NCBI GenBank assembly: GCA_018105865.1
Contig: CM030861.1
Span: 7,566,384 to 7,630,383 of the forward strand
DNA length: 64,000 nt
From: Metaphire vulgaris
Lineage: Eukaryota > Annelida > Clitellata > Crassiclitellata > Megascolecidae
Reading direction: 5' to 3'
Under the pieces are notes generated by a model. The model searched no databases, was not told the DNA's origin, and saw only the letters and a program-made list of their open reading frames with translations. Each line of letters starts with the position of its first letter. Positions within the stretch are counted from its first letter, which is position 1. Below, in pieces: positions 31,322-41,955 of the stretch. Made by a program: the position numbers and the translations under genes.

Positions 31322-31909
31322 GATTTTCTAAAGATCTTGACATGCAAACGAAAACCGAATTTTCAAACCCTTTTCAAGGCCGTTCCTAGGCACAGGGCGA
31401 AGTAGGTGGCTGCCTACGTCGACACTTTAGTGGGGGAGCGGAATTTTTGAACTAAAATATTTTCCGTTAATAATTTTTTACGAGCTTGCGGGTACGATTC
31501 TGACGACATTGCTTTGAAATTACTTTAATTGAAATACCTAAAAATTGCACTATGTTTATATTAGTTGCTTAGTGTGAATAGATTATGGATATCATATACA
31601 GCGGTACATTTTTACCATTTTAAGGGTCGGCACTTTTAGTTATATAGGCCTGTTAGGCCTATTCATTATAGTAAATACAATAAAATACACAGAAGAAAAC
31701 CACATTTTAAAATATTTACACAACACCTTTGCAATTGGTTAACACAAAATTAATAATTTTCCATTTTTTTCGCTGCATTGTTTGTGTGGGGGTGGCAACA
31801 TTCAGTGACGTGCAGAGAATACTGGATGCCCGGGGCCAAGGTCAATGTGGATGTCCCCTCAGCTCCGCTGTATTCCCGGCGTTGACGAGTGAAAAAGGTC
31901 GCCGAGCAA
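31319..31909. other. Unassigned intergenic sequence
   Basis: No gene is seen. A degenerate CAGTGACGTGCAG at 31804 and GGCTACGCCACTG ending near 32421 may be the outer ends of a larger hAT element enclosing 31910-32096, but this is weak. Confidence 0.3.
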
Positions 31910-32096
31910 GGGCGTCCGGAGGGGGGTGCAACGGGGTGCAATTGCACCCCATGGACAAATTGTGGAGTTATGAAAAAAGTAAAATTACCTGTTTCTTTCA
32001 TCACGAAACCTTGTTTTGCATCCCCTGGAATTTTTTTAATTTCTTTCGCCACAAGACCTTGTTTTGCACCCCCTGGAAAAAATTTTGCGGACGCCC
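31910..32096. mobile_element. MITE with GGGCGTCCG ends
   Basis: The ends are GGGCGTCCGGAGGGGGGTGC and AATTTTGCGGACGCCC. It contains GTGCAATTGCACCCC. Related blocks (GGGGTGCAAAACAGG..., CAGGGGTGCAAT) occur at 58313-58670 and 62085-62245. Confidence 0.65.
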
Positions 32097-33195
32097 ATGG
32101 CGCCGAGTCAATGTCTATGCCCTCTCCGGTGGATGCCCGTGGCCACCACCCCACCCTCCAACTCTGCACTCTACTACTGGCAACATTACATCCCGTTTAC
32201 TCTAATAGAATTCGTCGGACCGGGTCGGGTCCTTTTAACAAGATGTCGATGTTGTATCTGGTTCAGATTGTCGAGGTACAAATGTCTCGCCAGGCTGAAT
32301 GTTTGTACGCATGCGATAAGTCTTTGAAAGCGTTTGAGGCGGCGACCTAGTTGCTAGTCAAGACTTTTGGATCGAAAAATGTCGAAGTGTCTCCATATTC
32401 TGGAATCCTGGCTACGCCACTGCCAGTTTCAATTCTGACATATACGCCACAAGCTAAACCAGGGCCTGTTTTTAACGTGCAGTGATACACAAAATGTGCA
32501 GTGATAAAATGAAAATGTGCAGTGGTAAAATGCAATTTTCTGTGCATTGTGCAGTGATACATTTTCCCGAGGACCTTTTTTTGCTTGTTTTTTGCGCGGA
32601 TATCCACAAATTTTCCGAGTTTAGTGTCGTGATAAATTTTTCTTAAAACATTCCCTGAGCTATGGGGCTAATGGCCGTCCACATTGTGAAAAATTGACAA
32701 TGCTGTCAATATCAGTGAGACTAACCGCAAAAGTGAAAATGTCACAAAGAATGACAACGTTTCGACGTCGGCCCTTTAGCCCGAAACCCGCAGACTGGCC
32801 TCTCTGGCCCCGAATCTTTTGTTGGCCAATGGCCCAATAAATTATTCGAATTATACGACGGTCGAATTCCGGGGCTAGTCTTTGTCCACAACGAAGAACC
32901 GAAGCCAAGCGTTTGAAAGAGTCGAGGAACAACGTTTACAAAGGTTTGTTCTGAAACATCGCATATAGCGTTTAAATTCAGGCGTTTTCTCGAAAACGGC
33001 TTAGACTAGCTACGTATACATTAGATACGTAGGGCATTAATATAACCAGTGACTCAGTGAGCCTTTAAAGCTGGCAACAAATGACCGATGACTGTTCCTT
33101 TCTGGGTTTTTTTCTGATTGTCACTCTCCTGATGCACTGTTGGCAAGTTCCAAGTACAGGAGGATTGACGTGTCTGACGACATTTTTTGGATGAC
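32097..33195. other. Unassigned intergenic sequence
   Basis: No gene is supported. 32478-32570 repeats GTGCAGTGATA four times at irregular spacing, and the box sits at 32571-32590. Confidence 0.35.
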
Positions 33196-33288
33196 TTGGC
33201 GGCTCCAGGATTTGGCAAATAGGGAGCCGTTGGGGTGGCAACTTCTAAGCATGGGGGCCAACCACTTGCACTTGTTGATGGGTATGTA

Positions 33289-34678
33289 CACGGTGATCAC
33301 GAAAATCGGGACCCCCTAGATTAATGAGTATAACTCAACGAAAAGTCAACTAATATTCAACAAAGTTGTAGTACGTGTACTTTAGATAGTTCTAATGATA
33401 TTCCACTCATAGTTTGTGTTCAAACGGTCCGCCATTTGCTGCAATACACGCACGAAGACGCCTACGCAATTGCTTGAATGACGCATCAATGATGCCTTGA
33501 TCAAATTCGTCCCACACTTGCATGATACGTTGTCGCAGGTCCTCAATATCACGGACTTTCGTTCGGTAAACACGCTCCTGCATAACACTCCAAATTTTAT
33601 AATCCACCGGATTCAAATTCGGGCTGTTGGGTGGCCAGAGAGTAGGCGGAATGAAGTCCGGCGTTTCGCTACCTAACAGTTCAACTGTCTCTCGAGCTCT
33701 GTGTGCCGGTGCGCCGTCCTGTTGGAATGTGTAATAATCTGAGAAAGTTCGGATGTCCGGCAGCAGTCCCCGCATCAGTAGGACGTCTCTGTAATACTGT
33801 CCGTTAACTTTCACCCCCGGTTCGACGAAGTGAATAGCTGTACGACCGAGAGCTGAAACGCCAACTGATACCATTAAGGACTTGGTGAAAGTCGGACGAG
33901 TACGCAGAAGACGAGCGCCAGTGATGTCCTTCTTTCTTGTACCAGCCGCAGCGTAGAGACGGTCATTTTGATTGTTGCTTGGGGCTGCCACGGTGAATAT
34001 CTTTTCATCCGTAAACCAAATGAAATTCACCATTGCAGCTGGATAACGCCGTAGCAACGATCGCGAACGGTCAAGCCTTGCTTGCATGTTTGCCTCGGTC
34101 AGTTCATGTGCTTTTCTTTTCTTTAAGCACTTCAGACGCAAATCCAGTTTCACAATGTTATTCACTGATGGCTGGGAAATACCGAGCTCACGTGCGATTT
34201 GTCTCTGTGTTCTGTGTGTCTGGGGATTGCAATCTTGACTTAGCACTAGCTCTTCAACGTCGTTAATGTTGTCAGCAGTGCGTACTGTCCGTCTGCGGCC
34301 GCTACCAGAGCGTCTTGCAGCGGTTCCGGTAGTGTCAATCTTTTTTATAAGTTTTTTTAATCCACCTAACGACCATCTCTTTTGAGGAAACTCTTTTAGA
34401 AATTTCTTAGCGCCATACTGTTTGTTTTGCCTTAAAAATTTAATTGAAATCTTGTCCTCTTCACTGAACGCCATTTTTATAATTTTCGTATGCTACCGGA
34501 AATGACGCAACATTTTATTTAATGAATAAAAGCGAGTAAGTAATTCATACGAAATATTTTTGAGGATCAAAACTGCTTCCTAGGCCTACTATATAAATAA
34601 AATTTCAGCATGATTGGTCAAAAGGTTGTTAAGTTATATTCATTAATCTAGGGGGTCCCGATTTTCGTGATCACCGTG
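33289..34678 (-). mobile_element. Complete Tc1/mariner-superfamily transposon
   Basis: The left end is CACGGTGATCACGAAAATCG then GGACCCCCTAGATTAATGA. The right end is the exact reverse complement over about 40 bases, with only small differences further in. TA flanks it at 33287-33288 and 34679-34680. The total of 1390 bp is a normal size for a mariner-like element. It carries one intact transposase. Confidence 0.95.
33407..34474 (-). CDS. Mariner-type transposase, intact, DD37D by count
   Basis: A cut-and-paste transposase of 355 residues that binds the element's inverted ends and moves it into TA sites. The N-terminal third has a paired-like helix-turn-helix (KRWSLGGLKKLIKKI) and a second one (RQIARELGISQPSVNNIV). 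Catalytic acids: D in FTDEKIF, D in QQDGAPAH and D in NLNPVDYKIW. The last two are separated by 37 residues, so I call it DD37D, the spacing of the maT-like group. The ORF has no stop or frameshift and both TIRs are near-identical, so it is a young copy that may still be active. The start ATG at 34474 lies 205 bp inside the element. Confidence 0.95.
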   Translation of the reverse strand: MAFSEEDKISIKFLRQNKQYGAKKFLKEFPQKRWSLGGLKKLIKKIDTTGTAARRSGSGRRRTVRTADNINDVEELVLSQDCNPQTHRTQRQIARELGISQPSVNNIVKLDLRLKCLKKRKAHELTEANMQARLDRSRSLLRRYPAAMVNFIWFTDEKIFTVAAPSNNQNDRLYAAAGTRKKDITGARLLRTRPTFTKSLMVSVGVSALGRTAIHFVEPGVKVNGQYYRDVLLMRGLLPDIRTFSDYYTFQQDGAPAHRARETVELLGSETPDFIPPTLWPPNSPNLNPVDYKIWSVMQERVYRTKVRDIEDLRQRIMQVWDEFDQGIIDASFKQLRRRLRACIAANGGPFEHKL

Positions 34679-34746
34679 TAGTAGTAAATATAGGATCCTA
34701 ACAGGGGGCCACTGGAGGGACAGGCATTCAATAGGCGGGGTACGAG

Positions 34747-35081
34747 CAGTGGCGGTTCCAGGAATTTTTGGTAGGGGATGAAAAGAAATGTATAGAAAGT
34801 TGGTGGGGGATGTAAAGTTAAGAAAACAAAGAAATGAGAGGGGAAGATAATTCTTAATGTCTTTGCCCACTAAGTGTTAATAAACCTTGTCGGAAAAGGC
34901 TAACAAGCAAAAAACGCCATTCGCAGTATTCTTCGGTAGATTTTTTTATAAACTTACCGGAAAAATAGGTTGACACGCAAAAGCGTCATCTTCATTAAAA
35001 GCTCACGAAAAATATGTTGACAAGCAAAAAAATTCCGGTGGGGATGCATCCTCAGTCATCAACGCGGTGAAACCGCCACTG
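34747..35081. mobile_element. hAT-type MITE, family B
   Basis: CAGTGGCGGTTCCAGGAATT to GGTGAAACCGCCACTG. The flanks ggtacgag and ggtacgcc match at 6 of 8. It has three antisense copies of the recurring box (34901-34920, 34971-34990, 35018-35035), spaced about 50-70 bases apart. Confidence 0.88.
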
Positions 35082-35387
35082 GGTACGCCCCCATGTGAAA
35101 CCGCCACTAAGCCCACGGTATATAATACCGTCACTTTCAAATTTTAATACCGCGGTAATTTGCGAATACCGATATGCCGCGCATCACTACTTGAGACATC
35201 AGTTAATTTAAAAGTATAGTTACAAGTGAAGTTATCGAATGAGTTAATTGCTTATGCCGTCATTGAACCAAATTGGTGCATTTAGCCGGAGTGTTGTCAA
35301 TCTGGAATGGAATTTCAATAATTCTGCCACAACACCACTGTCTGTGTTCGCCACAGGACCCTGATATAGGCCTAATTAATCAACAGT

Positions 35388-35962
35388 CAACATGGATGGT
35401 CCGGAAATCGTTATCGAGACACGACTGGGACAGGGGCGTAGCGACCGGGGGGTGAGGGGGTATGTCGGTATATATACCCCCCCCCCAAATCAGTCAACCT
35501 TAAAGTTTTTTATGTGATTTACATGTGGTTATATGTGGTTTATATAAGGTTTACGTCGTTTATAGTTAGGATTTATACCCACCCAAAATATTTATACCCT
35601 CCCAAATCAAATTCCTGGCTACGCCCCTGGACTGACTGGGGTCCGGTCCGGTCGGACCTAAAGGTTCGAGTTAATTTTCTTGACGAGCATAAAAACGTCG
35701 ACGTGTCATATATCAAGCGCTTCAGAACTGAATCAAAGCACTACAATAAGGAGCAATTTATTAGTTTTGCCGCTTTGACTCTGCGGTTTAAAGTAAAATG
35801 AATGTTTTTCATAGCATTTTGCAGCAGTAAAAATAACATTTAACTGCGATGCATGAAATTCGTTAGTAATAATAATAATTATTATTCTACAAACTTGACA
35901 TTTGTGGAGCTCGCCGCGGTCCGTTCGAAGAAGCTTCTGTTGTCCGCCATTTTTAGTAGCCG
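35388..35962. mobile_element. hAT-like element, family E, interrupted
   Basis: It matches 26644-27227 (TCCGGAAATCGTTATCGAGACACG..., AAGGTTCGAGTTAATTTTCT, GTCCGCCATTTTTAGTAGCC). A family C MITE (35431-35629) lies inside. The left end is approximate. Confidence 0.68.
35431..35629. mobile_element. hAT-type MITE, family C
   Basis: The ends CAGGGGCGTAGCGACC and CCTGGCTACGCCCCTG; the flanks gactggga and gactgact match at 5 of 8. Confidence 0.85.
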
Positions 35963-35981
35963 TGGTCAAGTAGAATGCCAA

Positions 35982-36216
35982 TGTAAGCTATGGCCGACCG
36001 GTGATTCGTAAATAGCAATGCGTAAGTTATGGCCGACCGGTGATTCGTAAATAGCAATGCGTAAGCTATGGCCGACCGGTGATTCGTAAATAGCAATGCG
36101 TAAGTTATGGCCGACCGGTGATTCGTAAATAGCAATGCGTAAGTTATGGCCGACCGGTGATTCGTAAATAGCAATGCGTAAGTTATGGCCGACCGGTGAT
36201 TCGTAAATAACAATGC
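35982..36216. repeat. 39-bp minisatellite, six copies
   Basis: A 39-base unit containing TATGGCCGACCGGTGATTCG is repeated six times with almost no divergence (only C/T in GTAAGC/TTATGG and the last unit's end). Because 39 is a multiple of three, two minus-strand frames stay open through it. I do not regard these as genes. Confidence 0.95.
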
Positions 36217-36297
36217 TTTCATTGCACAATTCATTCCAGTTATGGTAGTTTCTTTGTTGCCAAACATTTGCGAAACTGCTTTGTTCCTGAAAAGCAG

Positions 36298-36512
36298 CAG
36301 AGGCGTAGCGAGGGAGCAGGGGGGCATATGCCCCCGGGCGCCGAGGTGGAGGGGGGGCGCCAAAATTGGGTATATATATGGGTAAGTGAAATGCATAATA
36401 AAGAAGAAGAAACATGTGCGACGACCTTTTTTTCTTTTTGCTCGTCAGCACTGTTGGGGGCGCCAACGGCTCATTTTGCCCCCGGGCGCCGGATACCCTC
36501 GCTACGCCTCTG
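36298..36512. mobile_element. hAT-type MITE (CAGAGGCGTAGCGAGG)
   Basis: The ends CAGAGGCGTAGCGAGG and CCTCGCTACGCCTCTG are perfect inverted repeats of 16 bases. The 8-bp duplication aaaagcag is perfect (36290-36297 and 36513-36520). The box is at 36422-36448. Confidence 0.95.
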
Positions 36513-36853
36513 AAAAGCAGGCGCCAGACGGCAGCAGTCAAAAGTGTGGGACATAATAACAGCAATAATAGGAGTAACAATAAAAATGTCCAGCCTCTTA
36601 TGTCAGATTTCTATCGATTTTCATCTTTATGCCGATGGAACAGTCTGCTTACTGTGTTCGATGACAACTCAACGTTTCCGCGCTGTACAGTTTGTCTGCA
36701 AAAATCATAAATGCTGCATTTATGTAGCGCCTTGATAATAATGAACTTGTAATCAGACTTAATACATGGTTATTTGGCACGAGTTATTTGTAACTTTGTA
36801 ATGTGTTCACGCAGTTCGTTTGAACAAGTTAGGCCTACCATGTTAATCAGTAC

Positions 36854-36854
<1 letters not shown>

Positions 36855-36919
<65 letters not shown>

Positions 36920-37070
36920 CGGATGATAGGGAGCTGCACAGACCATAATAAAATCCTCTCTGTGCCCAGGAATTAAACCCAGGTTAACGGCGGGGAAGCT
37001 GGCAAGTTCACGACATTTCCCCAAACCATCAACGTAGCCTCGATCGAAGGGGTTTGGGGGTGAACCGCCA
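36855..37070 (-). mobile_element. tRNA-headed SINE with (ATT)n tail
   Basis: The minus strand gives GGCTACGTTGATGGTTTGGG, then CCTGGGTTTAATTCCTGG as a box B-like segment, and ends in about 20 ATT units (the plus-strand AAT run at 36856-36919). Confidence 0.6.
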
Positions 37071-37267
37071 TTTTTCTGGCCAGACTGGTGGTAAGATTGC
37101 CGATATGACGTCATATATAGTCTGAAAATATGTTTCAAATTTCAAGATTTTAAATTAATACTGTACCATCCTAAAATATTTTGGTTGAGCGCTGCTGTTA
37201 AAATTTTAAACAAGAAACTTAAAATATGACTATAGTCTACATGAAAGCAATTGCTATGCAGTACAAC
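37071..37267. other. Unassigned intergenic sequence
   Basis: I see nothing recognisable here. Confidence 0.35.
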
Positions 37268-37432
37268 CAGGGTTTAATCTAGACCGTTTCCAGAGAGAAA
37301 ATTGCCCCTTTCCCCGGAAATTTCACCTTCCCCGGAATTTTGGCATAATACATCAACTAACAGCAGCCCCCTAGCTGACTTTTCCCCCGGCTTTGTCAGT
37401 TCCCCACCCCGGAGTCCAGAGTCTAGATTCAG
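37268..37432. mobile_element. hAT-type MITE, family D, shorter copy
   Basis: CAGGGTTTAATCTAGACCG to GGAGTCCAGAGTCTAGATTC matches the copy at 15420-15620. The right end is truncated or diverged. Confidence 0.7.
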
Positions 37433-38648
37433 CAATGAGTACTGTACAACTAGTCTACTGTACAATGTACATATGAGTTTCCTTTTCGTTTCTAAGCATG
37501 ACCGCGCCACACACTAACGAATTTGAATAGATCAGATTTATTTTCGAAGGAGGTGAAGAGACTGAAGACTTTAATCATACGAATTCCAACATTATCACGA
37601 CAATACAACAAGAGCTATTGGTTCTTCAGAGAGCAGGTGAAATTCTACTTCAGTCACTAAATAATCATTAATTCAGAGTCACGATTGCTTGAGTACGGAC
37701 TAAATGGCGTATTATCTCGTTCATTATAATCGTTCGTCGTTACGCACGATTAATCTCCAGAGTAAAATCGTCGACACTTCGAAGAAACTGGTTTCCAAAG
37801 AGCGCTTTAAATAGGCCGCTGTAACTGCATGCAGTCTGTAGATACTCAAAATTCAGTTACTACATCCGTTTGCAGCAGATATTATCTGGTTCAGATAGTG
37901 GTCGGAGTCCCCTTCCTCACTTTTCCTCTGACAATAAACTGCTTCCTCTGTTGTGCCGATGAGAGAAAAAGTCACGAAAATTCCTTCATTCCTATTATTT
38001 CAGTTGAATGCTAATGTTAAGCGATGCTCTACAAGAATAGGCCTAAGTGTCATAAAAAATGCAGTGTGTCCAAAAACTACAGTATAAAGAGTATAGATCT
38101 ATCCCTTGGAGGTCATATCTCGAGTACACAATCCAAGATCTCCTTTATAAATTTTTGACTGCTCACTTGGGAAAAGCATGTTCCTCTGCAGATCCCGTAG
38201 ATCGGGATTGCCATGAAATTTCGTGTCGTTCATTGAAGTACAGAAATTTACTGACTGGACTGACTAAAAAACCGACTGACAAACTGATTGACTAAATGAC
38301 ATTGATAATGTGGAATGGTTCCAGAGTGGATTTGAAGTAGATTTAAGTTAGGAGAGGTCGTGCGTTGCAAACGGACCCTCAGTCTATATTATTTATAGAA
38401 ATTCCAATAATTTTTACGGGTCACTGAGTACTTTCACGGGTCGTTGATTCCGTATATTTTGGTCATCAGATCCAAAAGAAATTGCACGAAATTCCTTTGA
38501 AACGCGTCCTTTGAAACGCGCCGCAAATTCTGAGAACAGCGATAGAGAGATGAAGGGGGTCCAACAGTAGCCCCAGCCCTTACTAGCATTGCTGCAGTCA
38601 TAAGACTTCACGTCTCGTGTGTTAACAGAACCCCTTTATAATCAAAAT
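37433..38648. other. Unassigned intergenic sequence
   Basis: No gene with family resemblance or intact repeat is seen. 38240-38295 has degenerate ACTGACTG. Confidence 0.4.
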
Positions 38649-38970
38649 CAGGGGCGTAGCGACTGCATGGGGTATATTATCGGCATATATACCTCCCCAA
38701 AATCAGGTTACCTTAAAGTTTTTAATGTGTTTTTAAAGATTTTCAACGTTTTAAAAAATATTTATAGGCCTACCCCATATATATATATATACAGTGTATA
38801 TATATACAGTATATATATATGCATATATATATATATATATTATATACACACTCCCCAAAATCAGGCTACCTCAAAATCTTTAATGTGTTTTTCAAGATTT
38901 TCAACGTTTTTTAAAGATTTATACCCCCAAATCGCGTTATACCCCCATCAAATTCCTGGCTACGTCCCTG
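38649..38970. mobile_element. hAT-type MITE, family C, with internal duplication
   Basis: The ends CAGGGGCGTAGCGACTGC and CCTGGCTACGTCCCTG. The 8-bp duplication atcaaaat is perfect (38641-38648 and 38971-38978). The interior is duplicated around a TA-rich block (38778-38846), giving two copies of CAGG(T/C)TACCT(T/C)AAA. Confidence 0.95.
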
Positions 38971-39007
38971 ATCAAAATGACACATGCTTAGAAAAAGACA
39001 TAGGGTC

Positions 39008-39352
39008 ATGGGGGGGCGTCACGATCCAAATATTGGGTGGGCCAACATTTCAGAGCGCGTCGAGAAATTCTCGTAGTTACGATCAATCGATCATTGAAAA
39101 AATAAAGTTACGTGGTTACATAAATATAATACGTTCGAGTGGTTTTCCACAGCTGTGACATCTTAATTATATAGGCCTATTGCAATATTAGGCCTATGCC
39201 AATATATTGCGGATTTGCGGTTATTAGTTCCACTTCCACAAAACATTGTAATTTGTCAATTGAAATTGGGTGAGCCGAACACATTGTGGCCCATTGGGCC
39301 TAAATATTGGGTGGGTCATGGCCCACCTGGCCCACCCTGTTGCGCCCCCATG
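39008..39352. mobile_element. Probable MITE (GGGGGCGTCAC...GTTGCGCCCCC)
   Basis: The ends read ATGGGGGGGCGTCACGATCC and CACCCTGTTGCGCCCCCAT. The motif AAATATTGGGTGGG occurs near both ends in the same direction. Target duplication not clear. Confidence 0.55.
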
Positions 39353-39383
39353 CATAGGGGACCTAGGCCTAATCCATGACACA

Positions 39384-39668
39384 CAGTGTTTATTCTAGCC
39401 ACCTTGACTTTGGGGGATTTTCAAATGTTTGAGGGGGAACAAGGTTTGACGTCTCAAAAGTCTTGACGAGAAAAAAGGTCATCTGCCCGTTTTCCCTTCT
39501 TAAACGCTCTCTGTGACAATCTTCCTTATTTTTCCCTCTCCAAACCCCCATCACAACACTTTTGGGGAAAATTTCCATCTCCCCATCCAACATATAAAAT
39601 TTTTTTTGGGGGGGGATTTTTTCATTTGGGGAGGGAAATCCCACAAAAAGGGCCTAGAATAAACACTG
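39384..39668. mobile_element. hAT-type MITE (CAGTGTTTATTCTAG)
   Basis: The ends CAGTGTTTATTCTAGCC and GGCCTAGAATAAACACTG. The 8-bp duplication catgacac is perfect (39375-39382 and 39669-39676), with one extra base at the left junction. The box is at 39463-39482. Confidence 0.9.
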
Positions 39669-39853
39669 CATGACACAAGTGATGGCACTCTGGGAAGAAG
39701 AAGGAGGCAGAAGAAAGGTTGGACATCGACATATGATGAAATCAAGCAGTGTAATGGAATAACTCGATCAGATCTGGAAAATTAGAAATAAAGAGCAACA
39801 ATAATTAAGAGATAGAACACTTTAGAAGAAAATCGTCAACGATGGCTAAAGAA

Positions 39854-40013
39854 CAGTGGCGGATTCAGGATTTGGAAAGTGGGGAGGGGTTGGGTTGCCA
39901 ACTTCTAAGCATGAGGGAACTATTTGTTTTCATAGATCAGCAATTAGGCTACACGAAGAATATCACCAACGAGGGGCCACTAGGGGACCAGACATTCAAG
40001 ACTTAGGTGGCAT
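39854..40013. mobile_element. hAT-type MITE, family A, diverged
   Basis: CAGTGGCGGATTCAGGATTT then GGTTGCCAACTTCTAAGCAT match the family. The right end has decayed (AGACTTAGGTGGCAT). Confidence 0.7.
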
Positions 40014-40019
40014 ATAGGC

Positions 40020-40245
40020 ATAAGCCATTAATCTGGGGGTAGGCTGCCATTACTTTCCCCGACCCACGTTTTACTTTCGCATCTTAACGCTGCTCCTCAT
40101 TTTACCACCGCTCTCTATCGAGTAAGGCTGAGTCGACCTTAGAGGGCTCTTAATGCGGATATCGAGCCCGCGACCTTTGGCTTTTGCTCGGTCGTCCAGT
40201 GTTGTCACCATGCACTGCTAACTTCTCGGCCAATTAGGCTATTAA
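40020..40245 (-). mobile_element. tRNA-headed SINE, family 2, second copy
   Basis: On the minus strand GTTAGCAGTGCATGGTGACA and GGTCGCGGGCTCGATATCCG act as boxes A and B. The body (TTAATCTGGGGGTAGGCTGCC, then ACCCACGTTTTACTTTCGC and TTAACGCTGCTCCTCATTTT on the plus strand) aligns to the body of the 5S-headed SINE at 52798-52882. Confidence 0.75.
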
Positions 40246-40275
40246 AGTGGTGCTATAGGCCTACAGTTGAATAGT

Positions 40276-40740
<465 letters not shown>

Positions 40741-40774
40741 AATGTTTGGTTTGAATAGTAATAATCAACTATTA

Positions 40775-40914
<140 letters not shown>

Positions 40915-41955
40915 GTTATGTAGGAAAATTGGATTATTAGATGTTAAGAGTATTTAAAGTGGATTCCACACATGTCAATGCCTCATAAACCGCTTGAAAT
41001 CACGGTATTATTAAAATCCGCATAGCCAGTTGGTTGAAGACTAGTGTTTTATTCTTTTTGTGTTATTTAAGAGCTATATAATGAAACATTTGTAGCGTCA
41101 TCTATCGTCGAATGCAACAAGTACTGTCTTTGGCTTTGATCACAATGGCGTCTAGTTGAAAATTTTTGGTAGAAAATCTCACTTTATTCTTCTCAATTTC
41201 CGATCTTCTCAATCTTTTCGATCACGACGAACGGATTAAATTGATCGAAGCGAACGATTCTTACGCCCAAAGATCGAATCGAGAGGAATTTTGCAGCGCC
41301 GCTATCGCTAGAATCGTAGGAACATCGGGGCTCAATATTCGGCGGCTTCGTAGGATTTTCATTTGTTTTGCGCCAATAGTTGTGCTATATCAATGTAGGC
41401 CATCTGTGTTGCTGTGGTGCTATAGTAAGACAGATTAGTTTTGCTTTTAAATTACCCGATCACAAGTTATGGATTAAAGAGTAACGTTGACCTAATTCAG
41501 GGGTGGTTGCTTTCGAACATTAGAACAATTGGGGCTGGTCACCGTCAGATATATGTAATATAATGATAGCTAGTGTATTGGGTTATGAATACATCGTGAA
41601 TACATTTTAGATAATAAAGGGTAAACCTTAAGAATCCGAAGGCCGTAGATAAAATGGCGGCTGTTTACATAGAGTTGTTACGGCATGGGCAGTTTTGACT
41701 ATGGACCAGATCAGACGCATCAAGCCTCAATCACATTTTAGTGTTAAAGTATTTATAAAAATTAATGCAATACGTTTAAGAGTAAAGTCTGCGCTTGCAT
41801 TTTGAACTGCTCTTTACACTTCTCCTTAAGAGAACCCAGGCCATAGCTTAAATGGAATTGTAATTATATGTTTTATTTGATTATAATCACGAGGTTTATA
41901 ATAAATGTTTTATTATTAGCTTTTAGTAATAAGTCATACATACTCATCTTGTTCC
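40915..41955 (+). promoter_or_regulatory. Upstream region of the BEN-domain gene
   Basis: It probably holds the promoter and 5' UTR. AAAATGGCGGC at 41651-41661 matches the YY1-type core-promoter motif. A 90-codon open frame at 41166-41438 (contains DHDERIKLIEANDSYAQRSN) has gene-like composition but no family I recognise and no clear splice to the gene. TATA box not seen. Confidence 0.4.

Larger units (their letters stand above)
33196..35107. mobile_element. Family A MITE split by two later insertions
   Basis: Homologous to 28915-29097 (GGCGGCTCCAGGATTTGGC...TAACAGGGGGCCACTGG...CATTCAATAGG...AACCGCCACT). A mariner-type element (33289-34678) interrupts its middle and a family B MITE (34747-35081) interrupts its right part, so it is the oldest of the three insertions. 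Confidence 0.8.

Noticed and set aside
32660..32932. 90-codon minus-strand frame
   Set aside because: No family resemblance, no splice or promoter context, surrounded by repeat debris.
35953..36580. 147- and 204-codon minus-strand frames
   Set aside because: They exist because the 39-bp minisatellite unit is a multiple of three and has no stop in two frames. The rest is MITE sequence.
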